Source: Bin34 sp963422415
Lineage (GTDB): Bacteria > Chloroflexota > Anaerolineae > Caldilineales > Caldilineaceae
Reading direction: 5' to 3'
Length of the DNA: 64,000 nt
Assembly: GCA_963422415.1 (NCBI GenBank)
Contig: OY729430.1
Location: forward strand, 434,001 to 498,000
Part shown: piece by piece, positions 35,704 to 44,851 of the stretch
How positions within the stretch are numbered: the first letter of the stretch is position 1
Layout: every line of letters starts with the position of its first letter
Program-made: the position numbers and the translations under genes
The notes under the pieces: model-generated
Database searches by the model: none
Told to the model about the DNA's origin: nothing
What the model saw: the letters and a program-made list of their open reading frames with translations, nothing else

Positions 35704-35805
35704 TCCCCAGCGCCGGCCCGTCCTGCGCGGCAGGGTTCCCGTCCATCTCTCCTTAAACGTAAATCACCCGCGTCCCACGCGTCCCAAATCGTCTACCATA
35801 TCCTT

Positions 35806-36768
35806 ATGAACGGGGAGATAGAAGGGGCCGCTCCCTTTGTCAGTGGCTATGTGAGCTTGATAGGTCGGCCCAATGCAGGCAAGTCCACTCTGCTCAACCA
35901 AGTGCTGGGCCAGACCGTGGCCGTCACCCACGCCAAGCCCCAGACCACGCGCCATCGCATCATGGGCGTCCATACAACTGACACGGCCCAATTCATCTTT
36001 CTGGACACGCCGGGCATGCACAGGCCCCGCAATGTATTGGGCCATTACATGATGGATCAGGTGGAAGGGGCCTTGGAAGAATGCGATGTCCTGCTCTGGC
36101 TAAGCGACATTTCCCAAAAGACGGGTGCAGCGGAGCAGAGCCTGCTGTCTCGCCTACAGACTCTGGGGGAAAAGCGGGAGCTGCCCCGCGTGGTGTTGGG
36201 CTTCAACAAGATCGACGCCCTGCAGGGCCGTGAGGATCGGCTGGGGGAGCTCATGGATGCCCACTGGCGGCTGGCCCGCCAGCAGTTGGGTCCCGACATT
36301 GTAGACACCTGGGTCGGTAGTCCTCTGTGCGCCGAGACCGGATTCGGAGTTCCGGAGCTGATGCGGCTGGTGCAGGCCCGATTGCCTGCAGGTCCGCAGT
36401 TCTACCCGGAGGATCAGGTCACGGATCAGTCTCTGCGCGCCTTGGCCGCCGAGCTGATCCGCAAGCAGGCCTTGCAATGCCTGAACGAGGAGATTCCCCA
36501 CGGTGTCGCGGTGGAAATTCTGGAGTACACGGAACGCAGCCCGACCATGACCTACGTTTCCGCGGTCCTCTACGTGGAACGGGAGAGTCACAAGCCCATT
36601 GTGCTGGGCCGCCAGGGCCGTCTCATACGACGCCTAGGAGCGCAGGCCCGGTCCGAAATGGAGGAGATCGTCGAAACCCAGGTCTATCTGGAACTGTGGG
36701 TCAAGGTTCGCCGCAACTGGCGCAAACGGCCCGGCATGTTGCGCATGATGGGATATGGCCGGGATTGA
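35806..36768 (+). CDS. era: GTPase Era
   Basis: The 320-residue protein has the Era GTPase motifs GRPNAGKSTLLNQ (G1, near 21-33), the T-rich switch KPQTTRHR, DTPGMHRPRNVLG (G3) and NKID (G4), then a C-terminal KH domain with ESHKPIVLGRQGRLIRRLGAQAR. Era binds the 3' end of 16S rRNA and is needed for 30S maturation. It overlaps the deacetylase gene by 14 bp. Confidence 0.97.
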   Translation: MNGEIEGAAPFVSGYVSLIGRPNAGKSTLLNQVLGQTVAVTHAKPQTTRHRIMGVHTTDTAQFIFLDTPGMHRPRNVLGHYMMDQVEGALEECDVLLWLSDISQKTGAAEQSLLSRLQTLGEKRELPRVVLGFNKIDALQGREDRLGELMDAHWRLARQQLGPDIVDTWVGSPLCAETGFGVPELMRLVQARLPAGPQFYPEDQVTDQSLRALAAELIRKQALQCLNEEIPHGVAVEILEYTERSPTMTYVSAVLYVERESHKPIVLGRQGRLIRRLGAQARSEMEEIVETQVYLELWVKVRRNWRKRPGMLRMMGYGRD

Positions 36769-37765
36769 AACGACCCGTCCGACTCCGCAGCGTCCAGGCT
36801 GGCTTGGGCGCTGGCTGAAAATGACGCTGGGCTGTAGTCTGGCCTTGACCGCGGCGATCCTCATGGAATGGGAATGGGGGCCGCGGGGACAGGCAATGGC
36901 CCCTGTGGCGCCCACGCTGCAAGTCCCCGTCGCTCTGGAAGAGGAGGCGCCTCCCTTGACCGCGGAATCCAAGGCTCCCGGCCACCGGATTTTTCTGGGT
37001 CAGGTACACATTCCCACCCTCTATCCCCTCTCCGATGGGCAGGCCCGGACAATCGAGGTTCCCTTGCTCATGTATCACTATATCAGTCCCCTGCCCGCCA
37101 ACGCGGATGCCATTCGGCAGGATCTGACCATCGAACCGACGATGTTCGCCCGCCACCTGGACCGCATTCAGGCGCTGGGCTACCAGACTGTCACCATTCG
37201 ATCCCTCGTGCAACACTTGAACACCGGCGTGCCCTTGCCGGAGAAGCCCATAGTCCTGACCTTTGACGACGGATATGTGGATCACTATGTCCATGCATTG
37301 CCCGCCTTGCTGGATCGGGACATGGTGGGCACCTTTTTCATCGTGTCCGACTTTCCCGATAGCGGCAACCGAGACTACATGGACTGGAGCATGGTGCGCA
37401 TAGTGGCCCGGGCCGGCATGGAGGTGGAGTCCCACGCCCGATGGCACAAGGCTCTGACCAACCGCACCGAAGCCTATCTGCGCGACCAGGCGGAGAGCAG
37501 TGTGCACACCTTCCAACAGGAACTGGGATATCGACCCCGCATCATTTCCTACCCGAGCGGGAAGTTCAGCGCGGAGACGATCCGCGTTTACCGGGACACC
37601 GGCTACTGGGCCGGCATCACCACCCTCCCGGGCAACGATCATCACAGTGACGATCTGTTCCGTCTGCGTCGCGTGCGCCTGCACGGCGGGGACAATCCGG
37701 ACCGAGTGGAATGGCTGCTGTCCCCCGAAGGCAACGCCTGGCTGAACCATTACCAAGGCGGCTAG
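36755..37765 (+). CDS. membrane-anchored polysaccharide deacetylase
   Basis: The 336-residue protein has an N-terminal helix (KMTLGCSLALTAAILMEW) and a NodB-type deacetylase domain: VPLLMYHYISP, LTFDDGYVDHYVH (motif 1 with TFDDGY), VESHARWHKAL (motif 2, with the usual SHTxxH as SHARWH) and ISYPSGKFS. Such enzymes remove acetyl groups from N-acetylglucosamine polymers at the cell surface. It is translationally coupled to era by a 14-bp overlap. Confidence 0.88.
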   Translation: MAGIETTRPTPQRPGWLGRWLKMTLGCSLALTAAILMEWEWGPRGQAMAPVAPTLQVPVALEEEAPPLTAESKAPGHRIFLGQVHIPTLYPLSDGQARTIEVPLLMYHYISPLPANADAIRQDLTIEPTMFARHLDRIQALGYQTVTIRSLVQHLNTGVPLPEKPIVLTFDDGYVDHYVHALPALLDRDMVGTFFIVSDFPDSGNRDYMDWSMVRIVARAGMEVESHARWHKALTNRTEAYLRDQAESSVHTFQQELGYRPRIISYPSGKFSAETIRVYRDTGYWAGITTLPGNDHHSDDLFRLRRVRLHGGDNPDRVEWLLSPEGNAWLNHYQGG

Positions 37766-37789
37766 ACGGCAGCGACAGGGCAGTCAGAA

Positions 37790-38563
37790 TCACTCCACAA
37801 CCTGAATTTGGGGAAGTCTCCGTACCAAATCGACCCAAGCTGCGGGTGTGTCTACGGTAGCCAATCGGTCAAACACGGCCAACGCCTCCGACAGGAACAG
37901 GCCCACCTGTACACCTTGTACCACGTCGGGCAATTGCCGCAGCCTGGGGATGCCCCGTCCGAACATCTTGAAGGCGCCGGCCTGGTTTCGTCTCTCAACT
38001 TGCAGGAACGCCAGTCCTACCTGCAGCAGACCTTGATACAGGCCGCGCACCGGCCGCGGCTCCGCGTTCCAAGCCTCTTCCAGGGCCTCGTGCTGGGCAT
38101 GAAACTGCCCTTGATTGAAGAGGGCGATCCCAGCCCGGGCCACTGGTGGCAACACGTCGGCGCCGCCTTCCGGCATCGCGCGGGCCGGGGCAATGTGCCG
38201 TTGCAACAGTCGGGGCAGTTCCTCCATGAGGCGGCTGCGCGCCCAAGCCTGGTCGGCTCCCGCGTTGCGGGCGCGGACGAGAGTCTCCACATCGGTGTGC
38301 TGACCAAAGCCGACGATAGGCACGGCCCTGGTGTGAGGTCGCAGCTTGCAGCTCCGGATCGCGTCGGCCCAATTGCCGGGCACATGCAAATCCAGCAGGA
38401 CCAACACAGGCAAGCGCGTATCCATGGCCTGCAGGAAAGCCTTCGGCCCCGAGACGGACGTTGGAGCGCCGTGCGACAGGGAGACCGCATCTGCCAGCCG
38501 GGCGCTGAAGAATAGATCCTCCACCCAAAGGATCACGGCGGGCAAGCTAGGTAAAGCGGTCAT
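37790..38563 (-). CDS. receiver-like domain fused to DUF309
   Basis: The N-terminal 120 residues follow the receiver fold: VILWVEDLFFSARLADAV, LVLLDLHVPGNW with the phosphoacceptor-type Asp, VPIVGFGQHTD and a GADQAWARS end. The expected acidic pair near the start is only partly present (VED). The C-terminal part is DUF309: AGIALFNQGQFHAQHEALEEAW and YQGLLQVGLAFLQVERRNQAGA, with a HExxE-like helix. The function of DUF309 is unknown. Gene order tail-to-tail with the deacetylase. Confidence 0.75.
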   Translation of the reverse strand: MTALPSLPAVILWVEDLFFSARLADAVSLSHGAPTSVSGPKAFLQAMDTRLPVLVLLDLHVPGNWADAIRSCKLRPHTRAVPIVGFGQHTDVETLVRARNAGADQAWARSRLMEELPRLLQRHIAPARAMPEGGADVLPPVARAGIALFNQGQFHAQHEALEEAWNAEPRPVRGLYQGLLQVGLAFLQVERRNQAGAFKMFGRGIPRLRQLPDVVQGVQVGLFLSEALAVFDRLATVDTPAAWVDLVRRLPQIQVVE

Positions 38564-38752
38564 ATGCGGCGTTGCGGGGGCAAAAGGGACAGAGTTTGCA
38601 TGCAGTGCGCCATTCTACTCCACGGCAGGGCGGGGTGCGCAGGCTCAGGGCAGACAAACATCCTGAACCCCACAATCCTGGCTTGTGCGGATACAATGGG
38701 CTGCCCTCTGCAATATGTCCTGGGGGATCCCGACAGACAAGAGACAAGATTC

Positions 38753-38992
38753 ATGGCACAGGACAACAACACATTGGACAACGCGGACCCGAAGGACCCG
38801 ATCTCTTTCGAGGCGGCCTTGGCCCAACTGACTGCCGTGGTGGAATCCCTGGAGCAAGGGGATCTGCCTTTGGCGGACGCCTTGCGCATCTACGAGAAGG
38901 GGGCCGAGCTGACTCGCCTTTGCGAACGGCAGCTTGAGGAAGCCGAGCTCCGTGTCACCCAATGGCAAGACACCACTCCAGGGGCGCTGTAG
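38753..38992 (+). CDS. xseB: exodeoxyribonuclease VII small subunit
   Basis: The 79-residue acidic protein has the XseB signature SFEAALAQLTAVVESLEQGD and LADALRIYEKGAELTRLCERQLEEAE, two long helices that bind the XseA large subunit. XseA is not in the window. ATG at 38753 gives the typical length of about 80 residues; longer in-frame openings add poor sequence. Confidence 0.9.
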   Translation: MAQDNNTLDNADPKDPISFEAALAQLTAVVESLEQGDLPLADALRIYEKGAELTRLCERQLEEAELRVTQWQDTTPGAL

Positions 38993-39095
38993 CGATCCCT
39001 CTCCTTGGCAGATACCATCCCTGACGGATCCAAGCGGCACCCATGCAACACACGCAGAGGATAGACGGAGGGGCCCCGACCGCCTTGGCCAAGGT

Positions 39096-39782
39096 TCACG
39101 CGACAATCTGATCGCAGGCGGTCTGCCAGCCCGAGGCGGACATGTCCGGTATGGCGCGGCAGTGACTGTCGCCCACAGAGCCTTGAAACGCGTCCACAAC
39201 GGCCTGGGCCCGATGTCCCACCACCAGGCAGGACATGCCGGCTCTGTGGGCGGCCTCCACGCCGAAGACGCTATCCTCGATTACCAGACAATCCTGCGGC
39301 GCCGCGGCCAAGGCCTCCGCAGCCTGCAGAAAGAGCGCCGGGTCGGGCTTGCTGCGCGGCAGAGGCAAGCCTGACAGCAGGGCCGTGAAGTACTGGCCGA
39401 TGTGCAATGCATGTACCACCGCCACAATACTGGTCATCGGCGCCGAAGAGGCGATGGCCTGATACAGCCCTTGGCCGCGAATCTCTTGCAGCCAATCCTC
39501 CGCCCCGGGCAACAGGCGCAGTTCCTGGGCCATCCTTTCACGAAACAGCTGCGCTTTCCAGCGCGTCAACCGTTCCAGTTCCGCTTCGTCCAGATCGAAT
39601 CCCAGATACTCCCGAAAGACGGCGGAAGTGGTGCGTCCGAAGTCCGCTAGAAACTCGGCCCGGGAATAGTCGATCCCTTGCGCCGCCATCGCAATCCGCC
39701 AAGTCTGGCAGTGCAGTTCCTCCGTGTCCGCCAGAGTGCCGTCCAGGTCCCAGATGACTGCCTTGAAGGGGGAATTGGACAT
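39096..39782 (-). CDS. HAD-family phosphatase (beta-phosphoglucomutase-like)
   Basis: The 228-residue protein has HAD motif I VIWDLDGTLADTE, motif II IASSAPM, motif III Lys in PRSKPDPALFLQ and motif IV VIEDSVFGVEAAHRAGM. The four-helix cap after motif I is of the beta-PGM type. It could be a phosphatase or mutase acting on sugar phosphates. It ends 15 bp before gatB on the same strand, in convergent orientation to xseB. Confidence 0.85.
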   Translation of the reverse strand: MSNSPFKAVIWDLDGTLADTEELHCQTWRIAMAAQGIDYSRAEFLADFGRTTSAVFREYLGFDLDEAELERLTRWKAQLFRERMAQELRLLPGAEDWLQEIRGQGLYQAIASSAPMTSIVAVVHALHIGQYFTALLSGLPLPRSKPDPALFLQAAEALAAAPQDCLVIEDSVFGVEAAHRAGMSCLVVGHRAQAVVDAFQGSVGDSHCRAIPDMSASGWQTACDQIVA

Positions 39783-39797
39783 GGATAAGGTCTGCGG

Positions 39798-41300
39798 CTA
39801 CAGCAGTGTCTGCAGCCGCGCGCGAGTCTTGTGGGGATCGGCCTTGCCTTGCATGCGCCTCATCACCTGCCCCATGAAGAAGCCCAGCAGCTTCCGCTCG
39901 CCCGCCTGGAACCGTTGTCGTTCGTCGGCATGGGCGGCCAGAACCTCCCGGATGGTCGCATCCAGGACCGCGGTGTCCGAGACCATCGCCAGACCTTCCC
40001 TCTCGATAATGGCAGCGGCTTCCTCGCCACTGGCCACCATGGTGGCCAGTACCTGCTTCGCCGTGTTATTGTTCACCCGCTGTTCCGCCAAGGCGGTCAG
40101 CAGCCCCGCCAGATTCCCGGGCGACACCTTGAGCTGGGCGATGCGCCGCAGATCCTGCCCCTCGCCCTCCAGATACAGCAACCCCAACAGCTCCGTGACG
40201 ATCCACTGGGCCATCAACTGGGGTCTGCCGTCGGTTTCGCCAAAGGCCGCCACCGCCGCTTCGAAGTATTCGGCCAGCGGGCGTTCGCTGGCCAAAAGCT
40301 CCGCTTCCCGAGGACGTACATTCCACTGCTCCCGATACCGGCGCTGCTTGCTCCAAGGCATCTCGGGCAGGGATTTCCGGATCTCCGTCACCCAGGTCCG
40401 AGCCACCTGCAAGGGTGGCAGATCCGGTTCCGGGAAATAGCGGTAATCGTCGGAGCTTTCCTTGGTACGCTGTTGGACCGTGCGCCTTTGGGCCTCGTCC
40501 CAGCCCATGTTCACCTGTTCCACCGTCCCGCCCCGGGCCAACAGCCGGGATTGCCGCTGATGTTCATAGGCTATGGCGGCCCGTACGGCCCGCAGACTGT
40601 TGAGATTCTTGACCTCCACCTTCACTCCCAGTTCGCCGCGGGCGGCCTGTTCCAGGGAACGCACGGAGATGTTGGGTTCGCAGCGCAGCGCGCCCTTCTC
40701 CATGTCGCCGTTGTTCACGCCGAGGTGCCTCAGGAGTGTGCGGAGCCGAACCAGGAAGAGGTAAGCCTCCTCTGCACTGGCCATGTCGGCCTCGGTCACA
40801 ATCTCCATCAACGGCACACCTGCCCGATTCAGGTCCACTAGGGAGTACGGTCCGGCATGGGTGGACTTTCCGGTGTCCTCTTCCAGATGCACGCGGCGAA
40901 TGCGGATTCGCTTGGCTTCCCCTCCCGCCATCTCGATGTCCACGCTGCCGGCCATGCAGAGCGGGTACTCGAACTGGGTAATTTGATACCCCTTGGGCAG
41001 ATCCGGATAGATGTAGTTCTTGCGGGCGAAAACCGCCGTGTCCGCGATCCGGCACTGCAGGGCCAGACCGGTCGCGACAGTCGCGACCACCGCCCCTTGA
41101 TTGATGACCGGCATCGCCCCGGGCAACCCCAGACAGACAGGACAAACCAGGGAATTGGGTGGGGATCCCTGATACGTGGCCGCACAGCCGCAGAACATCT
41201 TGCTGCAGGTCAGCAGCTGGGCGTGCACTTCCATGCCCACCACCACCTGATAGGCGTTTTCCCGGGCAGGGGCAACGGCTGGAGAAGTGGCGGCAGACAT
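39798..41300 (-). CDS. gatB: aspartyl/glutamyl-tRNA amidotransferase subunit B
   Basis: The 500-residue protein has the GatB N-terminal core VVGMEVHAQLLTCSKMFCGC, PVCLGLPGAMPVIN, IYPDLPKGYQITQFEYPL, DLNRAGVPLMEIVTEADM and YRYFPEPDLPPL, and a C-terminal Yqey-type tail ending LLGFFMGQVMRRMQGKADP. With GatA and GatC it amidates Glu-tRNAGln or Asp-tRNAAsn. The two Zn-binding Cys pairs are in FCGCAATY and LVCPVCLG. GatA/GatC are not adjacent. ATG at 41300 gives the standard length; an opening from 41759 is not real. Confidence 0.97.
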   Translation of the reverse strand: MSAATSPAVAPARENAYQVVVGMEVHAQLLTCSKMFCGCAATYQGSPPNSLVCPVCLGLPGAMPVINQGAVVATVATGLALQCRIADTAVFARKNYIYPDLPKGYQITQFEYPLCMAGSVDIEMAGGEAKRIRIRRVHLEEDTGKSTHAGPYSLVDLNRAGVPLMEIVTEADMASAEEAYLFLVRLRTLLRHLGVNNGDMEKGALRCEPNISVRSLEQAARGELGVKVEVKNLNSLRAVRAAIAYEHQRQSRLLARGGTVEQVNMGWDEAQRRTVQQRTKESSDDYRYFPEPDLPPLQVARTWVTEIRKSLPEMPWSKQRRYREQWNVRPREAELLASERPLAEYFEAAVAAFGETDGRPQLMAQWIVTELLGLLYLEGEGQDLRRIAQLKVSPGNLAGLLTALAEQRVNNNTAKQVLATMVASGEEAAAIIEREGLAMVSDTAVLDATIREVLAAHADERQRFQAGERKLLGFFMGQVMRRMQGKADPHKTRARLQTLL

Positions 41301-41428
41301 GGGACAAGATCTTTCAATCCTGATCATAACCAAACTAGGGACACTCTGCCAAGAACCCGGCAGGACAAGACCGGACAGGCCGCGCCCAGCGCTGTTATAC
41401 TGACACCGTTGCCGGCTCTTGTGCATCC

Positions 41429-43900
41429 ATGATCTCTCTGGTTTCCCAACGCCGTCGCCCGGCGATCCTCTTGTTGCTCCTGTGCTGCTGCCTGCTTCTG
41501 GCAAGCTGCAGCCGGTCTCGGGAACGACTGGGCGACGCCACGGCCACGGCCGTGCGCCCCGAAATCTTGGCGCCGACCGCCACGCAGCAACCCACAACCC
41601 CTCCTCCGGCGCCGACTGCCACGCCGCGGCCCCCGACCCTGGTCGAACTGCTGGTGCAAGCCCAGCTGCGGGAGAGCCAAGGCTATGTCGAGGAGGCCAC
41701 CGCCCTCTATGCGGAGCTGACCCGCCAGTCAGATGCCACCATTGCCCGCCCGGCAGCATATTATCTGGGACGCCTGCAGGTGTCCCAAGAAGCCTGGGAT
41801 CAGGCCCGTGACAGTCTGGCGCTGTACTTCGAGTTGCAAGACGGCACGGCTTCTCCCGACACGGCGGATTACACGGGAGAAGCCCATCTGCTATGGGCCC
41901 GCGTGCAGCGGCAACTGGGAGCGCATGGCGCCGCGGCCGACCACTACGACGCGGCCCTGCGCCGGTTGCCCGTCCTGGCTACTGACATCCACCGCGAATG
42001 GGGTCAGATGCAACTGGCGCTGGGGCTGGATGAAGAAGGGCTTGCACACCTGGCCCAAGCCGCGGAACTGGCCCATACCATCCCCATTCGGATCTCCATC
42101 TTGGACGAACGGGCCACCGCGCTGGACACGCATCAGCGCTATGCCGAAGCGGTGATCGTGTATGACGAAATCCTGGCCTTGGCCACACAGCCGGCATATC
42201 AAGCGCAACTGCAGTATCGAGCGGGCCAGGCACTGGTGCAGCTCCAGCGGGAAGAGGAGGCCATAGCCCGCTTCCGTTTTGCCACCGAGGCCCGGCGGGA
42301 CACGATGCATGCCTATCTGGCGCTGGTGGAGCTGGTGGAACGGGGCGTGGACTTCGATCCTTACACGCGCGGCTTCATCGACTACTACGCCGGAGCCTAT
42401 GAGGTAGCGGCCGCGGCTTTCGGCCGCTACCGCGCGCAAGAGCCCACAGGAGAGTTCCGCGCCCCATACGGGGAGATCTACGAGGGCCTCTCCTATGCCC
42501 AGCTGGGAGACTACCTGCGGGCCGAGACGCGCCTGAAGGCCGCGTTGGCCCAGTATCCGGACTGTCCCTGTCGCGGCTGGGCGTATCTGGAACTGCTGGA
42601 CCTGTACTTGCAACTGGGCAATGCCGTCGCCTACCAGGAAACTTGGGACACCTATGTTCAGGAACTGCCGGCGGATCCAGGTCGAGCCCAGATCTTGGCG
42701 GACCAGGTCGCGAAGCAGCTGCAACAAGAGGCCCGTGGGGCGGCGTACGCCCCACTGCGGGATCTGCTGGACTTTTTTGCCGAGAGCGATGTCACGGCAC
42801 AGGCCCTCTACGCCGTGGTCATGGACGCGTTGGCGGAGCGGCAATATCAGGAGGCGAATACCGGCCTGCATCAGCTGCGCGAGAATTTTCCCCGATTCAA
42901 GGCCTCGGAAGTGGGCTACTGGACCGCATACACCCTGTGGCAGATGGGGTATGCAGAGGCGGCCTTCTTCGGCTGGCAACGTACGGCCCGGCTGCGCCCC
43001 GTAGACTTTTTCGGCATCATGGCCGCCCAAGCGGTGCGCCGGGCCGACGGCAGCAGCCAAGATGTCATCGCCGACATGGAGATCCTGAGTCAGACTCCGT
43101 CCGAGCTGCCACACGATGACGGCAGTCTGGCGCTGGCGCTGGACTGGCTGCGTTCTTGGGCGGACCGCGAACAGGGGGCGGACCTGCCGGCGGCGGCCGA
43201 AGACATCAACATGCAACGCGGCCGGATCTTCCACCGGTTGGGCCATCGCGCCCAAGCGCGTCAGAACTGGGCGGCCGCGATTGAGACCTACCGTCCCAAT
43301 CCCTATCATCTCTGGGATCTGGCGCTGACGCTGGCGGACCAAGGGGCCTACTCGCTCAGCATCCGCGCTGCCCACTACTTGTATGCGCTTTCGCCGGCGG
43401 AGGAAGTCGCCGAACTGCCCCTTTTTGTGCAGAGACTCCTCTATCCCCGTCCCTATGCGGAGTTGATCCCCGCCGCGGCCGCGGCCCACGGGGTGCCGGA
43501 ACTGTATTTCTACGCGCTGCTGCGCCAGGAAAGTCTCTTCGAACCCACCAGCGTCTCGTCAGCTGCGGCCCAGGGACTGGGCCAAGTGATGCCCACGACT
43601 GGCGAGTGGGTGGCCCTGCAGCTGGGATGGCGCGACTACGAAGCGGACTGGCTGCAACGTCCTTGGGTGAATCTGGAGTTCAGCGCCTTCTACCTGCGCT
43701 TCGTGTATGACACGCTGGATCAGGACTGGCTCACGACCTTGACCGGCTACAACGCGGGACCGGGCGCCGGGCGAGCCTTTCGAGACGCCAGCGGCCCGGA
43801 TGACATGGATTTCTATCGGGCCGTATCGGTGGCGGAAACCTCCACCTACCTGCGGACCATCGTGACCCACCTGTGGCACTATACGCGTCTGTATGGATAG
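41429..43900 (+). CDS. TPR-containing lytic transglycosylase lipoprotein
   Basis: The 823-residue protein has a signal peptide with lipobox (LLLLCCCLLLASCS), a Pro/Thr-rich stretch, a long run of TPR-like helices (about 70-640) and a C-terminal SLT domain: FYALLRQESLFEPTSVSSAA with catalytic Glu, AQGLGQVMPTTGEWV and LTGYNAGPGAGRA. It is built like Slt70-type murein transglycosylases and should cleave peptidoglycan at the outer face of the membrane. It is convergent with the amidase gene, another murein hydrolase. Confidence 0.92.
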   Translation: MISLVSQRRRPAILLLLLCCCLLLASCSRSRERLGDATATAVRPEILAPTATQQPTTPPPAPTATPRPPTLVELLVQAQLRESQGYVEEATALYAELTRQSDATIARPAAYYLGRLQVSQEAWDQARDSLALYFELQDGTASPDTADYTGEAHLLWARVQRQLGAHGAAADHYDAALRRLPVLATDIHREWGQMQLALGLDEEGLAHLAQAAELAHTIPIRISILDERATALDTHQRYAEAVIVYDEILALATQPAYQAQLQYRAGQALVQLQREEEAIARFRFATEARRDTMHAYLALVELVERGVDFDPYTRGFIDYYAGAYEVAAAAFGRYRAQEPTGEFRAPYGEIYEGLSYAQLGDYLRAETRLKAALAQYPDCPCRGWAYLELLDLYLQLGNAVAYQETWDTYVQELPADPGRAQILADQVAKQLQQEARGAAYAPLRDLLDFFAESDVTAQALYAVVMDALAERQYQEANTGLHQLRENFPRFKASEVGYWTAYTLWQMGYAEAAFFGWQRTARLRPVDFFGIMAAQAVRRADGSSQDVIADMEILSQTPSELPHDDGSLALALDWLRSWADREQGADLPAAAEDINMQRGRIFHRLGHRAQARQNWAAAIETYRPNPYHLWDLALTLADQGAYSLSIRAAHYLYALSPAEEVAELPLFVQRLLYPRPYAELIPAAAAAHGVPELYFYALLRQESLFEPTSVSSAAAQGLGQVMPTTGEWVALQLGWRDYEADWLQRPWVNLEFSAFYLRFVYDTLDQDWLTTLTGYNAGPGAGRAFRDASGPDDMDFYRAVSVAETSTYLRTIVTHLWHYTRLYG

Positions 43901-43933
43901 CGGCCCGGGCCCAATATGACTCCGGACTGTCCT

Positions 43934-44680
43934 TCACGCGGCGGTCGGAACCTCGACCTCGGAGACGAAATTGGGATCCAGCAGGCACAGAATGCTGTTC
44001 AGGATGCCTTCGGCTATCCGTTCCTGCCCCGAAGCCGTGGTCAGGATGGGTGCGTCCCCGCCCAGGAATCCCATTTCCAGAATTACGGAGGGCGTATTCA
44101 GGTGCACTTTCTCGTGCACGTGATAGCGCGTCATGTTGGGCGTGATGGTAAAGGGGTCCCATTGCAGATTGGTGCTGGCGGCATATTCCGTCTGCAGGCA
44201 TTGAATCAGGACCTGTTCCCGCTCGCGGGCCCCGGAATAGGGATAATGCGCCGCCTTGAATCCCGAATTCGACACACAGGAATCCGCGTGAATGCTGAAA
44301 GCCAAATCGGCGGCGAAACCTCGCAGCAAGGGATCCAGTTCCTGCAGCTTCCAGACCTTTGCCCCCTGTGCCTCCATCATGGGCGCCAGCAACGCGGCCA
44401 CCGCCTCGTTGACTTCCAGTTCCGTCAGGATGAGCTCGCCCTCCTGATTTTCGCAGATGGCACCCACGTCCTGTATGGCATCCCGATGCCAGTGCCCTAC
44501 AATCAGGCCGATGCGGCGGCCGGAAAGGGGCCCCTGGGGGGCGGGCGAATCCAAACGCCGCTCGACGACACCGGGATTCCCTTCCGCGACGAAGGCGGCG
44601 CGGTTTTGCATCAGCCGCCACTGTATCAAGACGACGGCCGTGAGGACAACCACCGCAATACCTAGGCGCAGACCGGTCAT
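43934..44680 (-). CDS. N-acetylmuramoyl-L-alanine amidase (Amidase_3)
   Basis: The protein of about 249 residues has one N-terminal membrane helix (LRLGIAVVVLTAVVLIQW) and an Amidase_3 zinc domain: IGLIVGHWHRDA (first His), LTELEVNEAVAALL (Glu), LAFSIHADSC (second His) and SVILEMGFL (catalytic Glu). It cuts the amide bond between MurNAc and the stem peptide. ATG at 44680 keeps the helix near the N terminus; an in-frame start at 44740 is possible. It is tail-to-tail with the transglycosylase. Confidence 0.9.
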   Translation of the reverse strand: MTGLRLGIAVVVLTAVVLIQWRLMQNRAAFVAEGNPGVVERRLDSPAPQGPLSGRRIGLIVGHWHRDAIQDVGAICENQEGELILTELEVNEAVAALLAPMMEAQGAKVWKLQELDPLLRGFAADLAFSIHADSCVSNSGFKAAHYPYSGAREREQVLIQCLQTEYAASTNLQWDPFTITPNMTRYHVHEKVHLNTPSVILEMGFLGGDAPILTTASGQERIAEGILNSILCLLDPNFVSEVEVPTAA

Positions 44681-44851
44681 GCTCCGGGCTCCGGGCCTGC
44701 ATTGCTCTCTTGGGACAAGCCATGAATCGCACTGGGCCAAGGCCGGTCAGCCATCAATCTGTCAGGCAAGGTCACAAAGCGGAAACCAAAGATTTTGCTA
44801 CAATGGCAGGTCCCGTACACGCCGGTCCTTCATTGTAGTCCAGAAAGAGTC

